Assembly (NCBI RefSeq): GCF_051020975.1
Contig: NC_135043.1
Coordinates: 1,736,001-1,800,000, forward strand
Length of the DNA: 64,000 bases
Source of the DNA: Osmia lignaria lignaria
Taxonomy: Eukaryota; Arthropoda; Insecta; Hymenoptera; Megachilidae
Direction of reading: 5' to 3'
Part shown: positions 28,916 through 43,500 of the stretch, piece by piece
Position numbering within the stretch: the stretch's first letter is position 1
Layout: every line of letters starts with the position of its first letter
The notes under the pieces: generated by a model
What the model saw: only the letters and a program-made list of their open reading frames with translations
Database searches by the model: none
What the model was told of the DNA's origin: nothing
Program-made: the position numbers and the translations under genes

Positions 28916-31229
28916 TGAATCAGTATATTACATTATATGGAATGTAGATATAGTACCAATGATATTGTTATTAAATGTACATTGCTCTGTGGGAATGAAT
29001 CAGTATATTACATTATATCTAATGTAGATATGGTAATAATAATATTGTTATTGAATGTACATTGATCTGTGGGAATGAATCAGTATATTACATTATATCG
29101 AATCTAGATATAGTACTAATGACATTGTTATTAAATGTACATTGGTCTGTGGGAATGAATCAGTATATTACATTATATCGAATCTAGATATAGTACTAAT
29201 GATATTGTTATTAAATGTACATTGATGTGTGGGAAGGAATCAGTATATTACATAATATCTAATGTAGATATGGTAATAATGATATTGTTATGAAATGTAC
29301 TTTGATCTGTGGGAATGAATCTGTATATGACATTATATCTACTGTAGATATGGTAATAATAATATTGTTATTAAATGTACATTGATCTGTAGGAAGGAAT
29401 CCGTATATTACATTATATCTAATGCAGATATGGTAATAATGATACTGTTTTTAAATGTACATTGATCTGTGTGAATGAAGCAGTATATTACATTATATCT
29501 CATGCAGATATAGTGCTAATGATATTGTTATTACATCTACATTGATCTGTGGGAATGTATCAGTATATTACATTATATCGAATGTAGATATAGTACTAAT
29601 GATATTGATATTAAAGGTACATTGATCTGTGGGTAGTAATCAGTATATTACATTATATCTATTGTAGATATAGTACTAATGATATTGTTATTAAATGTAC
29701 ATTGATCTGTGGGAACGAATAAGTGTATTACATTACACCGAATATAGATATAGGACTAATGATATTGTTTTTAAATGTACATTGATCTGTGGGAATGAAT
29801 CTGAATATGACATTATATCTACTGTAGATATAGTAATAATGTTACTGTTATTAAATGTACATTGATCCGTGGGAAGGAATCAGTATATTACATTATATCT
29901 ATTGTAGATATAGTACTAATGATATTGTCATAAAATGTACATTGATCTGTGGGAACGAATAAGTGTATTACATTATATCGAATATAGATATAGTACTAAT
30001 GATATTGTGATTAAATGTACCTTTATCTGTGGGAATGAATCAGTATATTACATTATATCGAATGTAGATATAGTAATAATGATATTGTATGTCATGTCCA
30101 TTGATCTGTGGGTAGTAATCAGTATATTATATTATATCTACTGTAGATATGGTAACCATAATATTGTTATTAATTGTACATTAAATATCTAATATAGATA
30201 TGGTACTAATGATATTGTTATTAAATGTACATTGATCTGTGGGAAGGAATCAGTATATTACATTATATCTAAAGTAGATATAGTACTAATGATGTTGTTA
30301 TTAAATGTACATTACATATCTAATGTAGACATAGTACTAATGATATTGGTAGTAAATGTACATTGATCTGTGGGAAGGAATCAGTGTATTACATTATATC
30401 TAAAGTAGATATGGCAATAATGATATTGTTATTAAATCTACATCACATATTTAATGTAGGTATAGTACTAATGATATTGTTATTAAATGTACATTGATCT
30501 GTGGGAATGAATCAGTATATTACATTATATCTATTGTAGATATAGTACTAATGATATTGTTATTAAATGTACATTGATCTGTGGGAGCGAATAAGTGTAT
30601 TACATTATATCGAATGTAGATATAGTATTAATGATATTGTGATTAACTGTACCATTATCCGTGGGAATGAATCAGTATATTACATTATATCGAATGTAGA
30701 GATAGTAATAATGATATTGTTATTAAATGTACATTACATATCAAATGTAGACATAGTACTAATGATATTAGTATTAAATGTACATTGATCTGTGGGAAGG
30801 AATCCGTATATTACATTATATCTAATGTAGATATGGTAATAATCATATTGTTTCTAAATGTACATTGATCTGTGTGAATGAAGCAGTATATTACATAATA
30901 TCTAATGTAGATATGGTAATAATGATATTGTTATAAAATGTACATTGATCTGTGGGAATGAATCTGTATATGACATTCTATCTACTGTAGATATGGTAAT
31001 AATAATATTGTTATTAAATATACATTGATCTGTGGGGATGAATCAGTATATTACATTATATCCAATGTAGATATAGTGCTAATGATATTGTGATTAAATG
31101 CACATTGATCTGTGGGTAGTAATCAAGATATTACGTTATATCTAATGTAGATATGATAATAATAATACCGTTATTAATTGTACATTAAATATCTAACATA
31201 GATATGGTACTAATGATATTGTCATTAAA

Positions 31230-32393
31230 TGTACATTGATCTGTGGGAAGGAATCAGTGTATTACATAATATCTAATGTATATATGGTAATAATGATATT
31301 GTTATTAAATGTACATCGATCTGTGGGAAGGAATCAGTATATTACATAATATCTAATGTAGATATTGTAATAATGATATTGTTATTAAATGTACATTGAT
31401 CTGTGGGTAGTAATCTATATATTACGTTATATCTAATGTAGATATGATAATAATAATACTGTTATTAATTGTACAATAAATATCTAATATAGATATGGTA
31501 CTAATGATATTGGCATTGAATGTACATTGATCTGTGGGAATGAATCACTATATTACATTATATATATTGTAGCTATAGTACTAATGATATTGTCATTAAA
31601 TGTACATTGATCTGTGGGAACGAATAAGTGTATTACATTATATCGAATGTAGATATAGTATTAATGATATTGTGATTAACGGTACCTTTATCCGTGGGAA
31701 TGAATCAGTATATTACATTATATCGAATGTAGATATAGTACCAATGATATTGTTATTAAATGTACATTGATCTGTGGGAATGAATCAGTATATTACATTA
31801 TATCTGATGTAGATATGGTAATAATGATATTGTTTTCAAATGTACATTGATCTGTGGGAATGAAGCAGTATATTACATTATATCGAATGTAGATATGGTA
31901 ATAATGATTTTGTTGTGAAATGTACATTACATATCTAATGTAGATATAGCACTTATGATATTGGTATTAAATGTACATTGATCTGTGGGAATGAATCAGT
32001 ATATTACATTATATCCGATGTAGATATAGTGCTAATGATATTGTGATTAAATGCACATTGATCTGTGGGTAGTAATCAAGATATTACGTTATATCTAATG
32101 TAGATATGGTAATAATAATATTGTTATTAAATGTACATTGATCTGTGGGAAGGAATCAGTATATTACATAATATCTAATGTAGATATGGTAATAATGATA
32201 TTGTTATTAAATGTACATTGATCTGTGGGAAGGAATCAGTATATTACGTAATATCTAATGTAGATATGGTAATAATGATATTGTTGTTAAATGTACATTG
32301 ATCTGTGGGAAGGAATCAGTATATTACATAATATCTAATGTAGATATGGTAATAATGATATTGTTATTAAATGTACATTGATCTGTGGGAAGG
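31230..32393. repeat. Satellite block duplicated at 42214-43377
   Basis: Constant offset of 10,984 bp, with shared rare variants (AATGTATATATGG, TATATATTGTAGCTATAG, ATTAACGGTACC). An adjoining block, 30560-31030, matches 41624-42094 at offset 11,064, one monomer different. Confidence 0.8.
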
Positions 32394-32679
32394 AATCAGT
32401 ATATTACGTAATATCTAATGTAGATATGGTAATAATGATATTGTTGTTAAATGTACATTGATCTGTGGGAAGGAATCAGTATATTACATTATATCGAATG
32501 TAGATATGGTAATAATGATTTTGTTGTGAAATGTACATTACATATCTAATGTAGATATAGCACTTATGATATTGGTATTAAATGTACATTGATCTGTGTG
32601 AATGAAGCAGTATATTACATTATATCTCATGTAGATACAGTGCTAATGATATTGTTATTAAATGTACATTGATCTGTGG

Positions 32680-33765
32680 GAATGAATCGGTATACTACAT
32701 TATATCGAATGTAGATATGGTAATAATGATTTTGTTGTTAAATGTACATTACATATCTAATGTAGATATAGTACTCTTGATATTGATATTAAATGTTCAT
32801 TGATCTGTGGGAATGAATCAGTATATATTGTATTATATCTATTGTAGATATAGTACTAATGATATTGTTATTAAATATACAATACACATCTAATGTAGAC
32901 GTAGTACTAATGATATTAGTATTAAATGTACATTGATCTGTGGTAAGGAATTCGTATATTACATTATATCTAATGGAGATATGGTAATAATGATATTGTT
33001 TTTAAATGTACATTGATCTGTGTGAATGAAGCAGTATATTACATTATATCTCATGTAGATATAGTGCTAATGATATTGGCATTAAATGTACATTGATCTG
33101 TGGGAATGAATAAGTATATTACATTATATCGAATGTAGATATAGTACTAATGATATTGTTATTAAATGTACACTGATCTGTGGGAAGGAATCAGTATATT
33201 ACATAATATCTAATGTAGATATGGTAATAATGATATTGATATTAAATGTACATTGATCTGTGGGAATGAACCTGTATATGACATTATATCTGCTGTAGAT
33301 ATGGTAATAATGATATTGCTGTTAAATCTATATTGATCTGTGGGAATGAGTCAGTATATTACATTATATCGAATGTAGATATGGTAATAATGATTTTGTT
33401 GTTAAATGTACATTACATATCTAATGTAGATATAGTACTAATGATATTGATATTAAATGTACATTGATCTGTGGGAATGAATCAGTATATTACATTATAT
33501 CTATTGTAGATATAGTACTAATGATATTGTTATTAAATGTACATTGATCTGTGGGAACGAATAAGTGTATTACATTACACCGAATGTAGATATAGTACTA
33601 ATGATATTGTTTTCAAAAATGTACATTGATCTGTGGGAATGAAGCAGTATATTACATTATATCGAATGTAGATATGTTAATAATGATTTTGTTGTTAAAT
33701 GTACATTAGATATCTAATGTAGATATAGTACTAATGATATTGGTAGTAAATGTACATTGATCTGT
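32680..33765. repeat. Satellite block tandemly duplicated at 34401-35480
   Basis: Offset of 1,721 bp, with shared rare variants GTACTCTTGATATTG, AAATGTTCATTG and CATTACACCGAATG. A 2-bp difference occurs near 33614. Confidence 0.8.
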
Positions 33766-36700
33766 GGGAAGGAATCAGTATATTACATTATATCTAAAGT
33801 AGATATGGCAATAATGATATTGTTATTAAATCTACATCACATATTTAATGTAGGTATAGTACTAATGATATTGTTATTAAATGTACATTGATCTGTGGGA
33901 ATGAATCAGTATATTACATTGTATCCAATGTAGAGATAGTAATAATGATATTGTTATTAAATGTACATTACATATCTAATGTAGACATAGTACTAATGAT
34001 ATTAGCATTAAATGTACATTGATCTGTGGGAAGGAATCCGTATATTACATTATATCTAATGTAGATATGGTAATAATGATATTGTTTTTAAATGTACATT
34101 GATCTGTGTGAATGAAGCAGTATATTACATTATATCTCATGCAGATATAGTGCTAATGATATTGTTATTAAATGTACATTGATCTGTTGGAATGAATCTG
34201 AATATGACATTATATCTACTGTAGATATGGTAATAATAATATTGTTATTAAATCTACATTGATCTGTGGGAATGAATCAGTATATTACATTATATCGTAT
34301 GTAGATATGGTGATAATGATTTCGTTGTTAAATCTACATTACATATCTAATGTAGATATAGTACTAATGATATTGGTATTAAATGTACATTGATCTGTGG
34401 GAATGAATCAGTATACTACATTATATCGAATGTAGATATGGTAATAATGATTTTGTTGTTAAATGTACATTACATATCTAATGTAGATATAGTACTCTTG
34501 ATATTGATATTAAATGTTCATTGATCTGTGGGAATGAATCAGTATATATTGTATTATATCTATTGTAGATATAGTACTAATGATATTGTTATTAAATATA
34601 CAATACACATCTAATGTAGACGTAGTACTAATGATATTAGTATTAAATGTACATTGATCTGTGGTAAGGAATTCGTATATTACATTATATCTAATGTAGA
34701 TATGGTAATAATGATATTGTTTTTAAATGTACATTGATCTGTGTGAATGAAGCAGTATATTACATTATATCTCATGTAGATATAGTGCTAATGATATTGG
34801 CATTAAATGTACATTGATCTGTGGGAATGAATAAGTATATTACATTATATCGAATGTAGATATAGTACTAATGATATTGTTATTAAATGTACACTGATCT
34901 GTGGGAAGGAATCAGTATATTACATAATATCTAATGTAGATATGGTAATAATGATATTGATATTAAATGTACATTGATCTGTGGGAATGAACCTGTATAT
35001 GACATTATATCTGCTGTAGATATGGTAATAATGATATTGCTGTTAAATCTATATTGATCTGTGGGAATGACTCAGTATAATACATTATATCGAATGTAGA
35101 TATGGTAATAATGATTTTGTTGTTAAATGTACATTACATATCTAATGTAGATATAGTACTAATGATATTGATATTAAATGTACATTGATCTGTGGGAATG
35201 AATCATTATATTACATTATATCTATTGTAGATATAGTACTAATGATATTGTTATTAAATGTACATTGATCTGTGGGAACGAATAAGTGTATTACATTACA
35301 CCGAATGTAGATATAGTACTAATGATATTGTTTTTAAATGTACATTGATCTGTGGGAATGAAGCAGTATATTACATTATATCGAATGTAGATATGTTAAT
35401 AATGATTTTGTTGTTAAATGTACATTAGATATCTAATGTAGATATAGTACTAATGATATCGGTAGTAAATGTACATTGATCTGTGGGAATGAATCAGTAT
35501 ATTACATTGTATCCAATGTAGAGATAGTAATAATGATATTGTTATTAAATGTACATTACATATCTAATGTAGACATAGTACTAATGATATTAGCATTAAA
35601 TGTACATTGATCTGTGGGAAGGAATCCGTATATTACATTATATCTAATGTAGATATGGTAATAATGATATTGTTTTTAAATGTACATTGATCTGTGTGAA
35701 TGAAGCAGTATATTACATTATATCTCATGCAGATATAGTGCTAATGATATTGTTATTAAATGTACATTGATCTGTTGGAATGAATCTGAATATGACATTA
35801 TATCTAACGTAGATATGGTAATAATGATATTGTTATTAAATGTACATCGATCTGTGGGTAGTAATCAATATATTACGTTATATCTAATGTAGATATGATA
35901 ATAATAATACTGTTATTAATTGTACATTAAATATCTAATATAGATATGGTACTAATGACATTGGCGTTAAATGTACATTGATCTGTGGGAATGAATCAGT
36001 ACATTACATTATGTCGAATGTAGATGTAGTACTAATGATATTGTTATTAAATGTACATTGATCTGTGGGAACGAATCAGTATATTACATTATATCGAAAG
36101 TAGGTATAGTACCGATGATATTGTTATTAAATGTACATTGATCTGCGAGAGCGAATCCGTATATTACATTATATCTACTGTAGGAATAGTGATAATGATA
36201 TTGTTATTAAATGTACATTGGTCTGTGGGAATGAATCAGTATATTACATTATATCCAATATAGATATAGTGCTAATGATATTGTGATTAAATGCACATTG
36301 ATCAGTGGGTAGTAATCAAGATATTACGTTATATCTAATGTAGATATGATAATAATAATACTGTTATTAATTGTACATTAAATATCTAATATAGATATGG
36401 TACTAATGATATTGTCATTAAATGTACATTGATCTGTGGGAACGAATAAGTGTATTACATTATATCGAATGTAGATATAGTACTAATGATATTGTGATTA
36501 AATGTACCTTTATCTGTGCGAATGAATCAGTATATAACATTATATCGAATGTAGAGGTAGTAATAATGATATTGTTATTAAATGTACATTTCATATCTAA
36601 TGTAGACATAGTACTAATGATATTAGTATTAAATGTACATTGATCTGTGGGAATGAATCAGTATATTACATTATATCGAATGTAGATATAGTACTAATGA

Positions 36701-37080
36701 TATTGTGATTAAATGTACCTTTATCTGTGGGAATGAATCAGTATATAACATTATATCGAATGTAGAGGTAGTAATAATGATATTGTTATTAAATGTACAT
36801 TACATATCTAATGTAGACATAGTACTAATGATATTAGTATTAAATGTACATTGATCTGTGGGAATGAATCAGTATATTACATTATATGGAATGTAGATAT
36901 AGTACCAATGATATTGTTATTAAATGTACATTGCTCTGTATGAATGAATCAGTATATTACATTATATCTAATGTAGATATGGTAATAATAATATTGTTTT
37001 TGAATGTACATTGATCTGTGGGAATGAATCAGTATATTACATTATATCGAATCTAGATATAGTACTAATGACATTGTTAT

Positions 37081-37520
37081 TAAATGTACATTGATCTGTG
37101 GGAAGGAATCAGTATATTACATTATATCCAATGTAGATATAGTGCTAATGATATTGTGATTAAATGCACATTGATCAGTGGGTAGTAATCAAGATATTAC
37201 GTTATATCTAATGTAGATATGATAATAATAATACTGTTATTAATTGTACATTAAATATCTAATATAGATATGGTACTAATGATATTGTCATTAAATGTAC
37301 ATTGATCTGTGGGAACGAATAAGTGTATTACATTATATCGAATGTAGATATAGTACTAATGATATTGTGATTAAATGTACCTTTATCTGTGGGAATGAAT
37401 CAGTATATAACATTATATCGAATGTAGAGGTAGTAATAATGATATTGTTATTAAATGTACATTACATATCTAATGTAGACATAGTACTAATGATATTAGT
37501 ATTAAATGTACATTGATCTG
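37081..37520. repeat. Satellite block present three times (also 38274-38713, 38936-39375)
   Basis: Offsets are 1,193 and 1,855 bp. The three copies are almost identical, including GAACGAATAAGTG, AATGTACCTTTATC and GTAGAGGTAGTAATAATG. The flank after the first copy (37520-38150) recurs after the third, so a unit of about 1.2-1.9 kb was amplified. Confidence 0.8.
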
Positions 37521-40500
37521 TGGGAATGAATCAGTATATTACATTATATCGAATCTGGATATAGTACTAATGATATTGTTATTAAATGTACACTGATCTG
37601 TGGGAAGGAATCAGTATATTACATAATATCTAATGTAGATATGGTAATAATGATATTGTTATTAAATGTACATTGTTCTGTGGGAAGGAATCAGTATATT
37701 ACATAATATCTAATGTAGATATGGTAATAATGATATTGATATTAAATGTACATTGATCTGTGGGAATGAACCTGTATATGACATTATATCTGCTGTAGAT
37801 ATGGTAATAATGATATTGCTATTAAATCTATATTGATCTGTGGGAATGAGTCAGTATATTACATTATATCGAATGTAGATATGGTAATAATGATTTTGTT
37901 GTTAAATGTACATTACATATCTAATGTAGATATAGTACTAATGATATTGATATTAAACGTACATTGATCTGTGGGAATGAATCAGTATATTACATTATAT
38001 CTATTGTAGATATAGTTCTAATGATATTGTTATTAAATGTACATTGATCTGTGGGAACGAATAAGTGTATTTCATTATATCGAATGTAGATACAGTACTA
38101 ATGATATTGTCTTTAAATGTACATTGATCTGTGGGAATGAAGCAGTATATAACATTATATCTACTGTAGATATGGTAATAATGATATTGTTATTAAATCT
38201 ACATTGATCTGTGGGAATGAATCAGTATATTACATTATATCGAATCTAGATATAGTACTAATGACATTGTTATTAAATGTACATTGATCTGTGGGAAGGA
38301 ATCAGTATATTACATTATATCCAATGTAGATATAGTGCTAATGATATTGTGATTAAATGCACATTGATCAGTGGGTAGTAATCAAGATATTACGTTATAT
38401 CTAATGTAGATATGATAATAATAATACTGTTATTAATTGTACATTAAATATCTAATATAGATATGGTACTAATGATATTGTCATTAAATGTACATTGATC
38501 TGTGGGAACGAATAAGTGTATTACATTATATCGAATGTAGATATAGTACTAATGATATTGTGATTAAATGTACCTTTATCTGTGGGAATGAATCAGTATA
38601 TAACATTATATCGAATGTAGAGGTAGTAATAATGATATTGTTATTAAATGTACATTACATATCTAATGTAGACATAGTACTAATGATATTAGTATTAAAT
38701 GTACATTGATCTGTGGGAATGAATCAGTATATTACATTATATGGAATGTAGATATAGTACCAATGATATTGTTATTAAATGTACATTGCTCTGTATGAAT
38801 GAATCAGTATATTACAGTATATCTAATGTAGATATGGTAATAATAATATTGTTTTTGAATGTACATTGATCTGTGGGAATGAATCAGTATATTACATTAT
38901 ATCGAATCTAGATATAGTACTAATGACATTGTTATTAAATGTACATTGATCTGTGGGAAGGAATCAGTATATTACATTATATCCAATGTAGATATAGTGC
39001 TAATGATATTGTGATTAAATGCACATTGATCAGTGGGTAGTAATCAAGATATTACGTTATATCTAATGTAGATATGATAATAATAATACTGTTATTAATT
39101 GTACATTAAATATCTAATATAGATATGGTACTAATGATATTGTCATTAAATGTACATTGATCTGTGGGAACGAATAAGTGTATTACATTATATCGAATGT
39201 AGATATAGTACTAATGATATTGTGATTAAATGTACCTTTATCTGTGGGAATGAATCAGTATATAACATTATATCGAATGTAGAGGTAGTAATAATGATAT
39301 TGTTATTAAATGTACATTACATATCTAATGTAGACATAGTACTAATGATATTAGTATTAAATGTACATTGATCTGTGGGAATGAATCAGTATATTACATT
39401 ATATCGAATCTGGATATAGTACTAATGATATTGTTATTAAATGTACACTGATCTGTGGGAAGGAATCAGTATATTACATAATATCTAATGTAGATATGGT
39501 AATAATGATATTGTTATTAAATGTACATTGTTCTGTGGGAAGGAATCAGTATATTACATAATATCTAATGTAGATATGGTAATAATGATATTGATATTAA
39601 ATGTACATTGATCTGTGGGAATGAACCTGTATATGACATTATATCTGCTGTAGATATGGTAATAATGATATTGCTATTAAATCTATATTGATCTGTGGGA
39701 ATGAGTCAGTATATTACATTATATCGAATGTAGATATGGTAATAATGATTTTGTTGTTAAATGTACATTACATATCTAATGTAGATATAGTACTAATGAT
39801 ATTGATATTAAACGTACATTGATCTGTGGGAATGAATCAGTATATTACATTATATCTATTGTAGATATAGTTCTAATGATATTGTTATTAAATGTACATT
39901 GATCTGTGGGAACGAATAAGTGTATTTCATTATATCGAATGTAGATACAGTACTAATGATATTGTCTTTAAATGTACATTGATCTGTGGGAATGAAGCAG
40001 TATATTACATTATATCGAATGTAGATATGGTAATATTGATTTTATTGTTAAATGTACATTACATACCTAATGTAGATATGGCACTAATGATATTGGTATT
40101 AAATGTACATTGATCTGTGGGAATGAATCAGTATATTACATTATATCTACTGCAGATATGGTAATAATGATATTGTTATTAAATGTACATTGATCTGTGG
40201 GTAGCAATCAATATATTACGGTATATCTAATGTAGATATGATAATAATAATACTGTTATTAATTGTACATTAAATATCTAATATAGATATGGTAATAATG
40301 ATATTGTTATTAAATGTACATTGATCTGTGGGTAGTAATCAATATATTACGTTATATCTAATGTAGATATGATAATAATAATACTGTTATTAATTGTACA
40401 TTAAATATCTAATATAGATATGGTACTAATGATATTGGCATTAAATGTACATTGATCTGTCGGAATGAATCAGTACATTACATTATATCGAATGTAGATA

Positions 40501-43500
40501 TAGTACTAATGATGTTGTTATTAAATGTACATTACATATCTAATGTAGATATAGTACTAATGATATTGCTATTAAATGTACATTATTCTGTGGGAATGAA
40601 TCAGTATATTACATTATATCGAATGTAGATATAGCGCTAATGATATTGTGAGTAAATGTACATTGATCTGTGGGTAGTAATCATGATATTACGTTATATC
40701 TAATGTAGATATGATAATAATAATACTGTTATTAATTGTACATTGATCTGTGGGAATGAAGCAGTATATTACATTATATCGAATGTAGATATGGTAATAT
40801 TGATTTTATTGTTAAATGTACATTACATACCTAATGTAGATATGGCACTAATGATATTGGTATTAAATGTACATTGATCTGTGGGAATGAATCAGTATAT
40901 TACATTATATCCAATGTAGATATAGTGCTAATGATATTGTGAGTAAATGTACATTGATCTGTGGGTAGTAATCATGATATTACGTTATATCTAATGTAGA
41001 TATGATAATAATAATACTGTTATTAATTGTACATTAAATATCTAATATAGATATGGTACTAATGATATTGGCATTAAATGTACATTGATCTGTGGGAATG
41101 AAGCAGTATATTACATTATATCGAATGTAGATATGGTAATATTGATTTTATTGTTAAATGTACATTACATACCTAATGTAGATATGGTAATAATGATATT
41201 GTTATGAAATGCACATTGATCTGTGGGAATGAATCTGTATATGACATTATATCTACTATAGATATGGTAATAATAATATTGTTATTAAATCTACATTGAT
41301 CTGTGGGAATGAATGAGTATATTACATTATATCGTATGTAGATATGGTGATAATGATTTTGTTGTTAAATCTACATTACATATCTAATGTAGATATAGTA
41401 CTAATGATATTGGTATTAAATGTACATTGATCTGTGGGAATGAATCAGTATACTACATTATATCGAATGTAGATATGGTAATAATGATTTTGTTGTTAAA
41501 TGTACATTACATATCTAATGTAGATATAGTACTCTTGATATTGATATTAAATGTTCATTGATCTGTGGGAATGAATCAGTACATTACATTATATCTATTG
41601 TAGATATAGTACTAATGATATTGTTATTAAATGTACATTGATCTGTGGGAGCGAATAATTGTATTACATTATATCGAATGTAGATATAGTATTAATGATA
41701 CCGTGATTAACTGTACCATTATCCGTGGGAATGAATCAGTATATTACATTATATCGAATGTAGAGGTAGTAATAATGATATTGTTATTAAATGTACATTA
41801 CATATCAAATGTAGACATAGTACTAATGATATTAGTATTAAATGTACATTGATCTGTGGGAAGGAATCCGTATATTACATTATATCTAATGTAGATATGG
41901 TAATAATCATATTGTTTTTAAATGTACATTGATCTGTGTGAATGAAGCAGTATATTACATAATATCTAATGTAGATATGGTAATAATGATATTGTTATAA
42001 AATGTACATTGATCTGTGGGAATGAATCTGTATATGACATTCTATCTACTGTAGATATGGTAATAATAATATTGTTATTAAATATACATTGATCTGTGGG
42101 AATGAATCAGTATATTACATTATATCGAATGTAGAGATAGAAATAATGATATTGTTATTAATGGTACATTAAACATCTAATATAGATATGGTACTAATGA
42201 TATTGTTATTAAATGTACATTGATCTGTGGGAAGGAATCAGTGTATTACATAATATCTAATGTATATATGGTAATAATGATATTGTTATTAAATGTACAT
42301 CGATATGTGGGAAGGAATCAGTATATTACATAATATCTAATGTAGATATTGTGATAATGATATTGTTATTAAATGTACATTGATCTGTGGGTAGTAATCT
42401 ATATATTACGTTATATCTAATGTAGATATGATAATAATAATACTGTTATTAATTGTACAATAAATATCTAATATAGATATGGTACTAATGATATTGGCAT
42501 TGAATGTACATTGATCTGTGGGAATGAATCACTATATTACATTATATATATTGTAGCTATAGTACTAATGATATTGTCATTAAATGTACATTGATCTGTG
42601 GGAACGAATAAGTGTATTACATTATATCGAATTTAGATATAGTATTAATGATATTGTGATTAACGGTACCTTTATCCGTGGGAATGAATCAGTATATTAC
42701 ATTATATCGAATGTAGATATAGTACCAATGATATTGTTATTAAATGTACATTGATCTGTGGGAATGAATCAGTATATTACATTATATCTGATGTAGATAT
42801 GGTAATAATGATATTGTTTTCAAATGTACATTGATCTGTGGGAATGAAGCAGTATATTACATTATATCGAATGTAGATATGGTAATAATGATTTTGTTGT
42901 GAAATGTACATTACATATCTAATGTAGATATAGCACTTATGATATTGGTATTAAATGTACATTGATCTGTGGGAATGAATCAGTATATTACATTATATCC
43001 GATGTAGATATAGTGCTAATGATATTGTGATTAAATGCACATTGATCTGTGGGTAGTAATCAAGATATTACGTTATATCTAATGTAGATATGGTAATAAT
43101 AATATTGTTATTAAATGTACATTGATCTGTGGGAAGGAATCAGTATATTACATAATATCTAATGTAGATATGGTAATAATGATATTGTTATTAAATGTAC
43201 ATTGATCTGTGGGAAGGAATCAGTATATTACGTAATATCTAATGTAGATATGGTAATAATGATATTGTTGTTAAATGTACATTGATCTGTGGGAAGGAAT
43301 CAGTATATTACATAATATCTAATGTAGATATGGTAATAATGATATTGTTATTAAATGTACATTGATCTGTGGGAATGAATCAGTATATTACATTATATCT
43401 ACTGCAGATATGGTAATAATGATATTGTTATTAAATGTACATTGATCTGTGGGTAGTAATCAACATATTACGGTATATCTAATGTAGATATGATAATAAT

